Below are positions 1-9,380 of a stretch of 9,461 nucleotides of DNA, one piece after another. This stretch comes from Blastocatellia bacterium. Its GTDB lineage: Bacteria > Acidobacteriota > Blastocatellia > UBA7656. The stretch is from assembly GCA_022615215.1 (NCBI GenBank), contig JAKEHD010000551.1, forward strand, positions 1 through 9,461, given 5' to 3'. The notes under the pieces were generated by a model. That model ran no database searches. It was not told where the DNA came from and saw only the letters and a program-made list of their open reading frames with translations. The number at the start of each line of letters is the position of its first letter. Position 1 is the stretch's first letter. Both the position numbers and the translations under genes were made by a program.

Positions 1-2
1 AC

Positions 3-437
3 CGGCGGCTGCTCGCGGTCGTGCAGCAGGATACGTTCCTCTTCGACGGGACGGTGCGCGAGAACATCGCGTATGGCCTGCGCGGCGCAAGCGATGCGCT
101 GATCATCGACGCCGCGCGTCGCGCCAACGCACACGAGTTCATCCAGCAGCTTCCCGACAAATACGACACACTCATCGGTGAACGCGGGATCAAGCTATCC
201 GGCGGCCAGCGCCAGCGCATCAGCATCGCCCGTGCGATCCTGGCGAATCCGCAAATCCTCATCCTCGACGAGGCCACCAGCAACCTCGACACCGAGAGCG
301 AGCAGCTCATCCAGGCCTCGCTTGCGGATCTGTTCCGCAACCGCACGACCTTCGTGATCGCCCATCGCCTCAGCACGATCACCCACGCGGACATCATCGT
401 CGCGCCAGTGCTCGCGCACTTTGACAAAGAGGCTTAA
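3..437 (+). CDS. ABC exporter nucleotide-binding domain, partial, 3' end lost at a junction
   Basis: C-terminal part of an ABC transporter ATPase domain of the lipid/multidrug exporter (MsbA-like) type; the 5' part lies outside the window. Visible in order: a Q-loop region (VVQQDTFLFDGTVRENIAYG), the ABC signature LSGGQRQR (LSGGQ at 195-209), Walker B ILILDEAT, D-loop SNLD and the H-loop His in AHRLST. These are family hallmarks of an ATP-hydrolysing exporter subunit that powers efflux across the inner membrane. After ADIIV (to about position 401) the usual continuation (a VL.DGRIVE.G.H-type stretch and roughly 40-50 more residues) is missing. It is replaced by a short unrelated tail that is antisense to era, ending in TAA at 435-437. 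All 16 Ile codons up to the junction are ATC, unlike the ATA-rich minus-strand genes. The gene is therefore truncated or belongs to a chimeric join. The family call is secure; the exact substrate is unknown. Confidence 0.85.
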   Translation, partial: RRLLAVVQQDTFLFDGTVRENIAYGLRGASDALIIDAARRANAHEFIQQLPDKYDTLIGERGIKLSGGQRQRISIARAILANPQILILDEATSNLDTESEQLIQASLADLFRNRTTFVIAHRLSTITHADIIVAPVLAHFDKEA

Positions 438-1274
438 AAAAACGTGGCGGCCGAGCAGTTGTTCTATTTCAATGCGCGCGGCGCGGCCTATCTCTTTGAG
501 ACGCGCCCCGCCCCGGCCTATGACTATGGCGCGATGCTGTGGCCGCTCGACGTAGATCAGGCAGCCGATTCGCGTTATGCTTTCCGCCTCTTCCCAGGTT
601 TCGGTTACGACCGCTGTGACATAAGGAAGCTCTTCGCCCGTCACTTCAAGTATCTTTTCACGCACAAGCTCGGCTACAAGCGCGCGTTCGCTGCTGTCGG
701 TCAGAGCATCTTCAGGGTAGAGCGGCGGCCCTTCAGGCAGATGATCGAGTATCTTTTCGATCAGCAACTCTACGCCGTCCCCTGTGAGCGCAGAAATCGG
801 TATGACTTCGGTGAACTCTCGTTCCGACGTGTAGTAGGCGATCAAAGGGAACAGCCGGGTCTTATCGCGCAGGGCGTCGACTTTGTTCGGAGCGAGAAAT
901 GCCGGGGTCCGCACGCGCTTCAACATGTCGAGGACGAACCGGTCGCCTGCGCCCATCGGCTGAGTTACGTCTATCATCAGTATTATAAGATCGGCAGTGG
1001 TAAGCGAGTCCGCGACCAATCCCATCATGCGGCGATTGAGTTTATAGCCGGGTTTATGCACACCCGGAGTATCGAGGAAAACTATCTGGCCTTGTGGCCG
1101 GGTCAAGACTCCGCTCGTGCGCGTGCGAGTGGTCTGGGGCTTGTCTGAGACTATGGCGATCTTCTGTCCCGCGATGCGGTTGAGCAGGGTGGATTTGCCT
1201 GCGTTAGGGCGGCCAAGGAGGGCAGCCACTCCTGATTTGTAACCGGCGGGTGTGACGGGTTCTTGTTCTGACAT
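195..1274 (-). CDS. era: GTPase Era, C-terminus replaced at a junction
   Basis: Era is an essential GTPase that binds the 3' end of 16S rRNA and acts in 30S subunit maturation. From Met at 1274 the G motifs are all present: G1 GRPNAGKS (residues 21-28), switch I TTRTRT (48-53), G3 DTPG (68-71), G4 NKVD (130-133) and G5 SAL (161-163). The KH RNA-binding domain with VIGRGGARLKEIG lies around 251-263. The start MSEQEPV was chosen because the upstream in-frame Met at 1310 would add 12 residues encoded by an intergenic hairpin element. Family similarity runs to about residue 293 (VREHWRDD, codon at 396-398). The expected last ~10-15 residues (an ALR.LGY-type end) are absent. The frame instead runs on for about 66 codons antisense to the ABC gene and stops at 195-197, within the codons for the ABC signature. 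Catalytic and KH domains look intact, so a truncated protein could function, but the 3' end may be an assembly or rearrangement artefact. No clear Shine-Dalgarno is seen. Confidence 0.93.
   Translation of the reverse strand: MSEQEPVTPAGYKSGVAALLGRPNAGKSTLLNRIAGQKIAIVSDKPQTTRTRTSGVLTRPQGQIVFLDTPGVHKPGYKLNRRMMGLVADSLTTADLIILMIDVTQPMGAGDRFVLDMLKRVRTPAFLAPNKVDALRDKTRLFPLIAYYTSEREFTEVIPISALTGDGVELLIEKILDHLPEGPPLYPEDALTDSSERALVAELVREKILEVTGEELPYVTAVVTETWEEAESITRIGCLIYVERPQHRAIVIGRGGARLKEIGRAARIEIEQLLGRHVFLSLFVKVREHWRDDDVRVGDRAEAMGDHEGRAVAEQIRKRGLDELLALGVEVAGGLVEDEDLRIRQDRTGDADALALAAG
393..407. other. Junction between truncated ABC gene and truncated era
   Basis: Reading plus, the ABC protein stays in family pattern to the codons at about 396-401 and then diverges. 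Reading minus, Era stays in pattern down to about 396 and then diverges. Both breakpoints fall within the same few bases (atcatcgtcgcg), which fit either gene and so look like microhomology. The result is two convergent reading frames overlapping by 243 bases (195-437), which is not a normal gene arrangement. Isoleucine codon use also changes here: only ATC on the ABC side, many ATA in era. A deletion of both 3' ends and anything between them, an inversion endpoint, or a mis-assembly would all explain it; sequence alone cannot separate these. Confidence 0.7.
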
Positions 1275-1280
1275 TTCATC

Positions 1281-1338
1281 GTGGCACGAGCATCTTGCTC
1301 GTGGGGTCAATGGTTCACGGTCAGGATGACCGTGCCAC
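1281..1338. repeat. Double-hairpin palindromic element between corC-like gene and era
   Basis: Two perfect 8-bp hairpins with 3-nt loops stand side by side: CACGAGCA-TCT-TGCTCGTG (1285-1303) and CACGGTCA-GGA-TGACCGTG (1316-1334). An outer pair GTGGCACG (1281-1288) and CGTGCCAC (1331-1338) encloses both, so the whole can fold as a three-way junction. The two hairpins share their outer bases but differ inside, like two diverged copies of one unit. It fills most of the short gap between the CNNM/CorC stop (1352) and the era start (1274). No T-run follows on the minus strand, so it is more like a REP-type element or mRNA-processing/stability structure than a classical terminator. Confidence 0.75.
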
Positions 1339-1351
1339 CACAGGCGGCTCT

Positions 1352-2638
1352 CTACGCCTCAGCCTCTGTCTTGCCGGGCCTGATTCCCTCGATCGGGCAG
1401 AGCCGCACGCGGTGTACACGTTTGTTGTCGGCCTCGACGATTTCGAATTTCAAGCCTTTGAATTCGAGCGTTTCGCCTATGACGGGCATGTGGCCCAGTT
1501 CGTTTATTATCAACCCCGCAACGGTCGTAAAGTCATCGGCCTCGACTTCCTTGTCGTACAACAACTCGACTTTTCTTATTTCGGCGCTGCCTGCTATGAG
1601 GTAAGAGCCGTCCCCGACCTCGACGACCTCCTGCCTGACGATTGCGCGGTCTTCGTCTTCGATTTCGCCCAGTATCTCTTCTATTATATCTTCTATGGTC
1701 ACAAGCCCCGCCACGCCGCCGTACTCATCTATGACCATGGCTATCTGCACCTTCGCCTTCTGCATCTCTTCGAGAAGCGAGGCGATCCTTTTGGTTTCAG
1801 GCACGAAGTAAGCCGGGCGTATGCATTCGGTAACGGGCATATCGCTTTTCTCAGGCTCGCAGAACGCGAGCAGGTCTCGCACGTAGACTATTCCCTCGAT
1901 GTTGTCTATCTGATCCTTGTAGACGGGTATGCGCGAGTATTTCGCCTCTATGATCTTTTGCCGCGCATCGGCGACCGTTCGAGTGACTTCGATGGCGACT
2001 ATCTGCGGGCGGGGGCACATGATCTCGCCCACGCGCGTGTCGCTGAATTCGATTATCGATTGGATCAATTCGCCTTCGGACTCTTCGATTATTCCTTCTT
2101 CTTCGCCGACATCTATGAACGCTTGAATTTCATGAGCGGTCTCCTCGTCTTCCTCCTCTTCCGGCTCTTCAACGGGTTCGGGCCTCCTCACACGTTCGAG
2201 CAGCGCGCTGATCGGCGATACGAAGATGGAAAAGAAGATATAGAAGATGCGGAAGAGAGGGAGCAGTTTCCAGAAGACCTCTTCGGGCCGGTTTTGAGTG
2301 CATGCGCGCGGCAAGAGCTGACGGAACAAAACCACTATAAGAAACACGGCTACAAGCGCGAGAGCCAGGGGAGCGCCGAGTCCCGCGCCGTCGATGATGG
2401 AAAACGCGATGATCGCAATGACGGCTATCGAAAGCTGCGTGCCGAGTATCAGTATAAGCTCGAACCTCTGGCGATTTTCGAGCAATTCGCGGAAGAAACG
2501 CGCGCGGGGACTGTCTTCCGTATAGCCGAGCATGACGCGGAGCGAAACTTCGCTAAGGGATTCATAAGCGCTTTCTAGGGTCGAGAGAAATACCAGGACC
2601 AGCAACGCCGCGATTGCCACTAATAGCTCGGTATCCAT
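1352..2638 (-). CDS. CNNM/CBS/CorC-domain membrane protein (HlyC/CorC family)
   Basis: A 428-aa protein with the three-part layout of the HlyC/CorC (UPF0053) family, whose members are implicated in Mg2+/Co2+ efflux or resistance. Residues about 1-150 form the CNNM (DUF21) membrane region, with hydrophobic segments near 4-19, 60-82, 88-108 and 123-147. A very acidic linker follows (about 156-168). A CBS pair spans about 203-325, with the typical SRIPVY (235-240), an IEGIVYVRDLL stretch, and DEYGGVAGLVTIEDIIEEILGEI (304-326, key residues DEYGG and EDIIEEI). A C-terminal CorC_HlyC domain covers about 344-415. Met at 2638 directly precedes the first membrane helix, which supports this start. It lies 74 bases after the ybeY stop, in the position of E. 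coli ybeX/corC next to ybeY, although the E. coli CorC lacks the membrane domain. Function as an ion transporter is inferred from family; the substrate is unknown. Confidence 0.93.
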   Translation of the reverse strand: MDTELLVAIAALLVLVFLSTLESAYESLSEVSLRVMLGYTEDSPRARFFRELLENRQRFELILILGTQLSIAVIAIIAFSIIDGAGLGAPLALALVAVFLIVVLFRQLLPRACTQNRPEEVFWKLLPLFRIFYIFFSIFVSPISALLERVRRPEPVEEPEEEEDEETAHEIQAFIDVGEEEGIIEESEGELIQSIIEFSDTRVGEIMCPRPQIVAIEVTRTVADARQKIIEAKYSRIPVYKDQIDNIEGIVYVRDLLAFCEPEKSDMPVTECIRPAYFVPETKRIASLLEEMQKAKVQIAMVIDEYGGVAGLVTIEDIIEEILGEIEDEDRAIVRQEVVEVGDGSYLIAGSAEIRKVELLYDKEVEADDFTTVAGLIINELGHMPVIGETLEFKGLKFEIVEADNKRVHRVRLCPIEGIRPGKTEAEA

Positions 2639-2656
2639 AGCTTAAATAAGGATGAG

Positions 2657-2718
2657 GGATGAAGGATGAAGGATGAACCGGATATTTCGGTCTGATTTTC
2701 ATCCTTCATCCTTCATCC
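2657..2718. repeat. 21-bp perfect inverted repeat built of GGATGAA heptamers
   Basis: The left arm (2657-2677) is three exact copies of GGATGAA; the right arm (2698-2718) is three copies of TTCATCC, its exact reverse complement. The 20-nt loop is at 2678-2697 and contains a small CCG/CGG pairing. It lies between ybeY and the CNNM/CorC gene, and the right arm covers the last two codons and the stop of ybeY (2713-2718). A 21-bp stem this close to a stop codon would form in the mRNA. The absence of a clean T-tract argues against simple intrinsic termination. It may stabilise or direct processing of the polycistronic message, or be a repeat element of the genome. Confidence 0.85.
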
Positions 2719-3162
2719 TTTCCGAAGCGCCTTCCGCCTGATGCGCAACTCGACGCGGTTCATCTCACCGCTGTCGGTCTCGTGATCGTAGCCGCACAGG
2801 TGGAGGATGCCGTGTATGACGAGTTCGCTTGCCTCGCGCTCGAATGCGTGCCCCGCTTCCTGGGCCTGTCTGATGGCTGTGTCGGTAGAGATGACGACAT
2901 CGCCCAGATAATCGCCATCGGTAAAATCGCTGTCTGTCGAATCAAAGGAGTCGCCTTCATTCGGAAAAGAGAGCACATCGGTCGCCCGGTCTTTGCCTCT
3001 GTAATCGAGATTCAATCTCCGAATAGCGCGGTCGCGCACGAACGCTATTGTAACAGTCGCACCGTAGCGTCCGACCTCTGCGAGCGTCGCATCGGCAACG
3101 CCGACGATCTTTCGTCTGTCTATAGAGGCCAGACGCTGCCGGTTTACCACTTCAATCGCCAT
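2713..3162 (-). CDS. ybeY: Endoribonuclease YbeY
   Basis: YbeY is a zinc-dependent single-strand endoribonuclease needed for 16S rRNA 3'-end maturation and 70S ribosome quality control. The 149-aa product has the usual family length. It shows the TDVLSFP motif (61-67), LGDVVIS (86-92) and the zinc site HGILHLCGYDH, with H117, H121 and H127 in the H-x3-H-x5-H spacing. Met at 3162 (MAIEVVNRQR) is chosen because everything upstream in that frame is translated from the 8-nt tandem repeats and the antisense of pgpH and does not belong to the family. The start overlaps the end of pgpH by 19 bases, suggesting translational coupling. No Shine-Dalgarno is visible, and the repeat element ends only 12 bases before the start codon. 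The stop overlaps the GGATGAA inverted repeat. Its partners phoH and era are in the same cluster, as in many bacteria. Confidence 0.95.
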   Translation of the reverse strand: MAIEVVNRQRLASIDRRKIVGVADATLAEVGRYGATVTIAFVRDRAIRRLNLDYRGKDRATDVLSFPNEGDSFDSTDSDFTDGDYLGDVVISTDTAIRQAQEAGHAFEREASELVIHGILHLCGYDHETDSGEMNRVELRIRRKALRKG

Positions 3163-5576
3163 AATATCTGTGCCGGGGTGCTGGGGTGCTGGGGTGCTGG
3201 GGTGCTTCTCCTCTCCCCTGCTCCCCTGCTCCCCTGCTCCCCTGCTCCTCCGCTTCCCTGCTTCCCTTCCGATGCGGGAGTCACCTGTGAGAGCAGAGCG
3301 GGTGTGCCCGCGCGGTTGAAATCGTATCCCGGATAGGCTATGCGGTGATGGTGTATGCCCATGAGCACCTTGACGAAGCTCTCGGCCACAAGCCTCAATT
3401 CGCGCAGCGTTATATCGCATTCATCCAACTGCCCGTCATCGCGTATGCGCGTTATTATCATATCTATCATGTTGGCGAGCTTCGTGGGCGTAGGCTCTGC
3501 AATGGTGCGCGCAGCGGCTTCGACCGAATCGGCTATCATGATGATCGCGGCCTCTTTAGCCTGCGGCTTGGGACCGGGATAGCGAAACTCCTGTTCGAGC
3601 GCGGTCGAATCGGTTTCGGATGCGGCCTGGCGCGCCTTGTAGTAGAAGAACTTCATGAGTCCCGTGCCGTGGTGCTGAGGTATTATGGAGATGATTCGCG
3701 GCGGCAGCTTGTACTGGCGCGCGAGTTCTATTCCCTGTTTGACATGGTTGCAGAGCACTATCGAGGACATCTTGGGAGCGAGGTTGTCGTGGCGATTTTC
3801 GAGATGCGACTGGTTTTCGACGAAGTATGTCGGGCGTATCATCTTCCCTATGTCGTGATAGTAGCAGGCGACGCGCGCAAAAAGGGCGTCCGCGCCTATG
3901 GCCTCGGCCCCCGCTTCGGCCAGAAGTCCCACCATGATCGAGTGGTGATAAGTGCCCGGCGCGCGTTCGGCCAGTTGTTTGAGCAGCGGCAGATTCAAAT
4001 TCGAAAGTTCGAGCAGTTTGAAGTTGGTCGTTATTGCGAACATCCATTCGAAGAGCGGCAAAAGTATCAGTGCGACCATGGTGGCAAGCAATCCGCTGAC
4101 GAATCCGCAAAAGGCGTCAAAGAGCACCACATCGAGTCGGGCTTCGTTTCCGCCTATCAGGCTGAGCGACAGGGCCGCAGCCATATTCACGAGTCCCATC
4201 CATAACCCGGCCCGCACGAGCGCCGTGCGGTCGCGGCAATTCTGTAAGTGATATATCGCCCCCACGCTCGCCATCAATGTGTAAGCCGCCAGGTAAACAT
4301 CGCTCGAAAGCACCCCTATGAAGACCGTCATTATGGCCGAAAAGACGAAGGCCGCCCGGCTGTCGGTCAGTATCGTCACCATCACAGCCCCCACCGCGAG
4401 CGGGGCGAGATATTTATAGCTCATCTCGGAGTTGAAGGGCGGGCGCTCTATCCACTGGCTCATAATATAGGCCAGCGCAAAGAAGAGCCGCGCAAGCCCG
4501 AGCGCTATAACGAAAGTGACTACCTGAAGGAGGAAATGTCGGCGCACGCGCAGGTGTCGACTCTGATAGCGGACCAGGTATTGCCAGAGCACGAGCACAA
4601 GCATCATCACTATCACAACCGTGCCCGCGAACTCTATGGCGCGCTGTCCTATCGGATGATGAGAGGCCGCCTGTTCGAGCAGGGCGGCCTTGACGGGCGT
4701 GATGACCTCGCCGTTCACGACTATGGGCTTACCTTTCTCAACGGCTATGGTTATCGGAGCGATAGTCTCTCTCGCCCTGGTCTTGCGAGCTTCCGTCTCC
4801 GCTTCGTTATAAGTGAGATTCGGGATTATCACGGACCCCAGCACTTCGCCGAGCACACGGCGTTCGCTGCGGTCGTACTCGACCGGCCACATGAGCTTGT
4901 CGGACCTGAGCGCGGCCCGTGCGGTTATGAGGTCGCGCACCGAAGAGAGGTCTGTGACGGCAAGCTCCTGGCCGCTCTTTGTGTCGCGGCGCAGTATACT
5001 GGTCGCGCCGAGGCGGACCAGATGGCTGCGGCTGCTGACCACGCCCGTCACCATAACCGATTCCAGGTGGTCTATCATCAACCGCTCCTGCTCCTGGTTG
5101 AAGCGATAATCCCTGAATACTTTTATCTGGTCGGCGTCTATTATTACATCGCTGGCTTCTTCTATCGTTGCGCGCAACTTTTCGGGCGAAGACCCGTGTA
5201 CTATCTTCCGACCCGCTTCGAACATACGCTCCAGGCGGTTGCGCGCCTCCCTCACAGCGCGCGCGTTGTAATCGAATATGGGCGGAATGGAATCGGCCGC
5301 CTGTGTGCGCTGACGGTTCGTTTCACTTGTGTCTTCGATCTTGAGGTCTTCGGGGGCGATGATGTCTGCGGCGGCGACGCTGCCTACAGGAAGCGGTTCG
5401 ATGTTGGGCCGCTGATAGTTTCGCATCAGCAATAACGAGAGGATCATTATTATAAAGAGGCCCACAATGCCATCTATCACCGCCCGGTCCGAGAGGCTCG
5501 ATGAAAACGCCTTCACGCCATCCATCAGCATGGCCGAAAAGCGAGAGCGGGATTTGGCATTGGATTTATTAGTCAT
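3144..5576 (-). CDS. pgpH: Cyclic-di-AMP phosphodiesterase, 7TM-HD family (PgpH)
   Basis: An 810-aa membrane HD-domain phosphohydrolase of the PgpH/YqfF family, which hydrolyses the second messenger c-di-AMP. An N-terminal membrane anchor (about 34-51) is followed by an extracytoplasmic region of about 260 residues, then a block of membrane helices (about 314-515), then the cytoplasmic HD domain. Key residues visible are the HH pair in TYHHSIMVG (544-545), the HD pair in YYHDIGKM (574-575), His in CNHV (611), HH in IPQHHGTG (635-636) and Asp in MIADSVEAAAR (683). A possible weak Shine-Dalgarno (GAGG, complement of 5587-5590) is 10 bases before the start. The family part should end soon after YPGYDFN (about 754). 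The last ~40 residues are Gly/Ser/Arg/Pro-rich and are encoded by 8-nt tandem repeats, so this tail is a repeat-derived extension that overlaps ybeY. Its place between phoH and ybeY matches the phoH-yqfF-ybeY cluster. Confidence 0.95.
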   Translation of the reverse strand: MTNKSNAKSRSRFSAMLMDGVKAFSSSLSDRAVIDGIVGLFIIMILSLLLMRNYQRPNIEPLPVGSVAAADIIAPEDLKIEDTSETNRQRTQAADSIPPIFDYNARAVREARNRLERMFEAGRKIVHGSSPEKLRATIEEASDVIIDADQIKVFRDYRFNQEQERLMIDHLESVMVTGVVSSRSHLVRLGATSILRRDTKSGQELAVTDLSSVRDLITARAALRSDKLMWPVEYDRSERRVLGEVLGSVIIPNLTYNEAETEARKTRARETIAPITIAVEKGKPIVVNGEVITPVKAALLEQAASHHPIGQRAIEFAGTVVIVMMLVLVLWQYLVRYQSRHLRVRRHFLLQVVTFVIALGLARLFFALAYIMSQWIERPPFNSEMSYKYLAPLAVGAVMVTILTDSRAAFVFSAIMTVFIGVLSSDVYLAAYTLMASVGAIYHLQNCRDRTALVRAGLWMGLVNMAAALSLSLIGGNEARLDVVLFDAFCGFVSGLLATMVALILLPLFEWMFAITTNFKLLELSNLNLPLLKQLAERAPGTYHHSIMVGLLAEAGAEAIGADALFARVACYYHDIGKMIRPTYFVENQSHLENRHDNLAPKMSSIVLCNHVKQGIELARQYKLPPRIISIIPQHHGTGLMKFFYYKARQAASETDSTALEQEFRYPGPKPQAKEAAIIMIADSVEAAARTIAEPTPTKLANMIDMIITRIRDDGQLDECDITLRELRLVAESFVKVLMGIHHHRIAYPGYDFNRAGTPALLSQVTPASEGKQGSGGAGEQGSRGAGERRSTPAPQHPSTPAQILWRLKW
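3175..3262. repeat. 8-nt tandem repeats (GGGGTGCT)4 and (CCCCTGCT)4+ facing each other
   Basis: Four exact copies of GGGGTGCT (3175-3206), an 8-nt spacer (3207-3214), then four exact copies of CCCCTGCT (3215-3246) and two degenerate ones (3247-3262). The two arrays pair as an imperfect long hairpin: four G-C pairs, a T-T mismatch, two G-C/C-G pairs, another T-T mismatch, repeated (A-A mismatches in the minus-strand mRNA). The element lies wholly inside the 3' end of pgpH, where it encodes the low-complexity tail, and it is the untranslated leader for ybeY. An 8-nt period is out of phase with codons, so the encoded peptide repeats every 8 residues. Such arrays are prone to slippage, which would shift the PgpH reading frame downstream. 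Confidence 0.9.
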
Positions 5577-5605
5577 AGCGCGAGCGCCTCGCGGAAACGC
5601 GGAAT

Positions 5606-5701
5606 TCAGCTATCAGCTATCAGACTACGAACTGAAGACCGACAAGAAAGAAATCTTTATGGCTGAGGGCTGAAGACTGACGGCTGATAGCTGATAGCTG
5701 A
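5606..5701. repeat. 18-bp perfect inverted repeat built of GCTGATA heptamers, phoH-pgpH gap
   Basis: The left arm at 5606-5623 (TCAGCTATCAGCTATCAG) and its exact reverse complement at 5684-5701 are separated by 60 bases. Each arm has a 7-nt period. The loop holds two near-identical 12-mers, CTGAAGACCGAC (5632-5643) and CTGAAGACTGAC (5670-5681). The element occupies most of the 140-base gap between the phoH stop (5717) and pgpH start (5576). Short GCTGATA/GCTGAAG-type intergenic repeats are a recurring kind of genomic repeat, so other copies in this genome are likely. A transcript-level role such as a processing hairpin is inference only. Confidence 0.85.
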
Positions 5702-5716
5702 TGTTCATCGTTCCTC

Positions 5717-9109
<3,393 letters not shown>

Positions 9110-9213
9110 AAAAAGAAAGCGCCCGGCAACCTCACCGGCGCGGACCTTGCTTATCCATACTATCGTAATTCAGCCGAAAGAATCATTAGCCAATTGCAGC
9201 AGACCATGCTCCA

Positions 9214-9242
9214 AAGCTACTACAGTGGTGATAGCGTGTCAA
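9214..9242 (-). promoter_or_regulatory. Possible promoter upstream of phoH
   Basis: On the minus strand a perfect -35-like TTGACA (9237-9242) is followed after 17 bases by TAGCTT (9214-9219), a poor -10. It lies about 105 bases before the phoH start, between the upstream hairpins and the gene. A related GGTTGAC occurs 10 bases further upstream, so the GGTTGAC pair could also be a small direct-repeat binding site. No other convincing promoter was seen in the 9110-9322 leader. Low confidence because only the -35 is good. Confidence 0.22.
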
Positions 9243-9287
9243 CCTCGGTCAACCCGCCCGCAGGAGCGCGCTCATGCGATTCCCCTC

Positions 9288-9305
9288 GCGCTTTTGAGAA
9301 AGCGC
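9288..9305. repeat. Small hairpin in the phoH upstream region
   Basis: GCGCTTT (9288-9294), a 4-base loop, and AAAGCGC (9299-9305) form a perfect 7-bp stem. It sits 17 bases from the larger hairpin at 9323-9354, on the phoH side, so on the minus strand it follows it and could be part of the same termination region. Function not shown by sequence. Confidence 0.45.
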
Positions 9306-9322
9306 AATCGGGTAAAACTGAA

Positions 9323-9354
9323 GAGGGCCGACACTCTTACAAGTGTCGGCCCTC
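9323..9354 (-). terminator. Strong hairpin, likely terminator of the gene upstream of phoH
   Basis: A perfect 13-bp GC-rich stem, GAGGGCCGACACT (9323-9335) with its reverse complement at 9342-9354 and a 6-base loop. On the minus strand it is followed by TTCAGTTTT, a moderate T-rich tail, and it lies 26 bases after the stop codon of the partial minus-strand reading frame at the window edge. This fits an intrinsic terminator that separates that gene from phoH, making phoH the first gene of its own operon. On the plus strand no T-run follows, so it is not obviously bidirectional. Confidence 0.65.
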
Positions 9355-9380
9355 CGGGAAATCAAGGATGCGAATGCCGA

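Noticed and set aside
444..1148. Plus-strand frame of 234 codons opposite era
   Set aside because: Antisense to the conserved G and KH domains of Era, with no family features of its own.
1275..1310. Upstream start of Era at 1310
   Set aside because: The added 12 residues are encoded by the hairpin element and are not part of the Era family.
1295..2578. Long plus-strand open frame of 427 codons opposite the CNNM/CorC gene
   Set aside because: It is the antisense shadow of a well-recognised gene; composition is skewed (rich in Tyr, Phe, Asp, Arg) with no recognisable domain. It arises because the real gene avoids TTA, CTA and TCA codons.
3175..3262. CRISPR array
   Set aside because: Units are 8 nt with no spacers; these are simple tandem repeats.
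3163..3420. N-terminal extension of YbeY to the in-frame Met at 3420
   Set aside because: The extra 86 residues are antisense to pgpH and translated 8-nt repeats; the family begins at the Met at 3162.
4248..5435. Plus-strand frame of 395 codons opposite pgpH (and a similar one at 3345-4205)
   Set aside because: Antisense shadows of pgpH; no plausible domain, low-complexity aromatic and charged composition.
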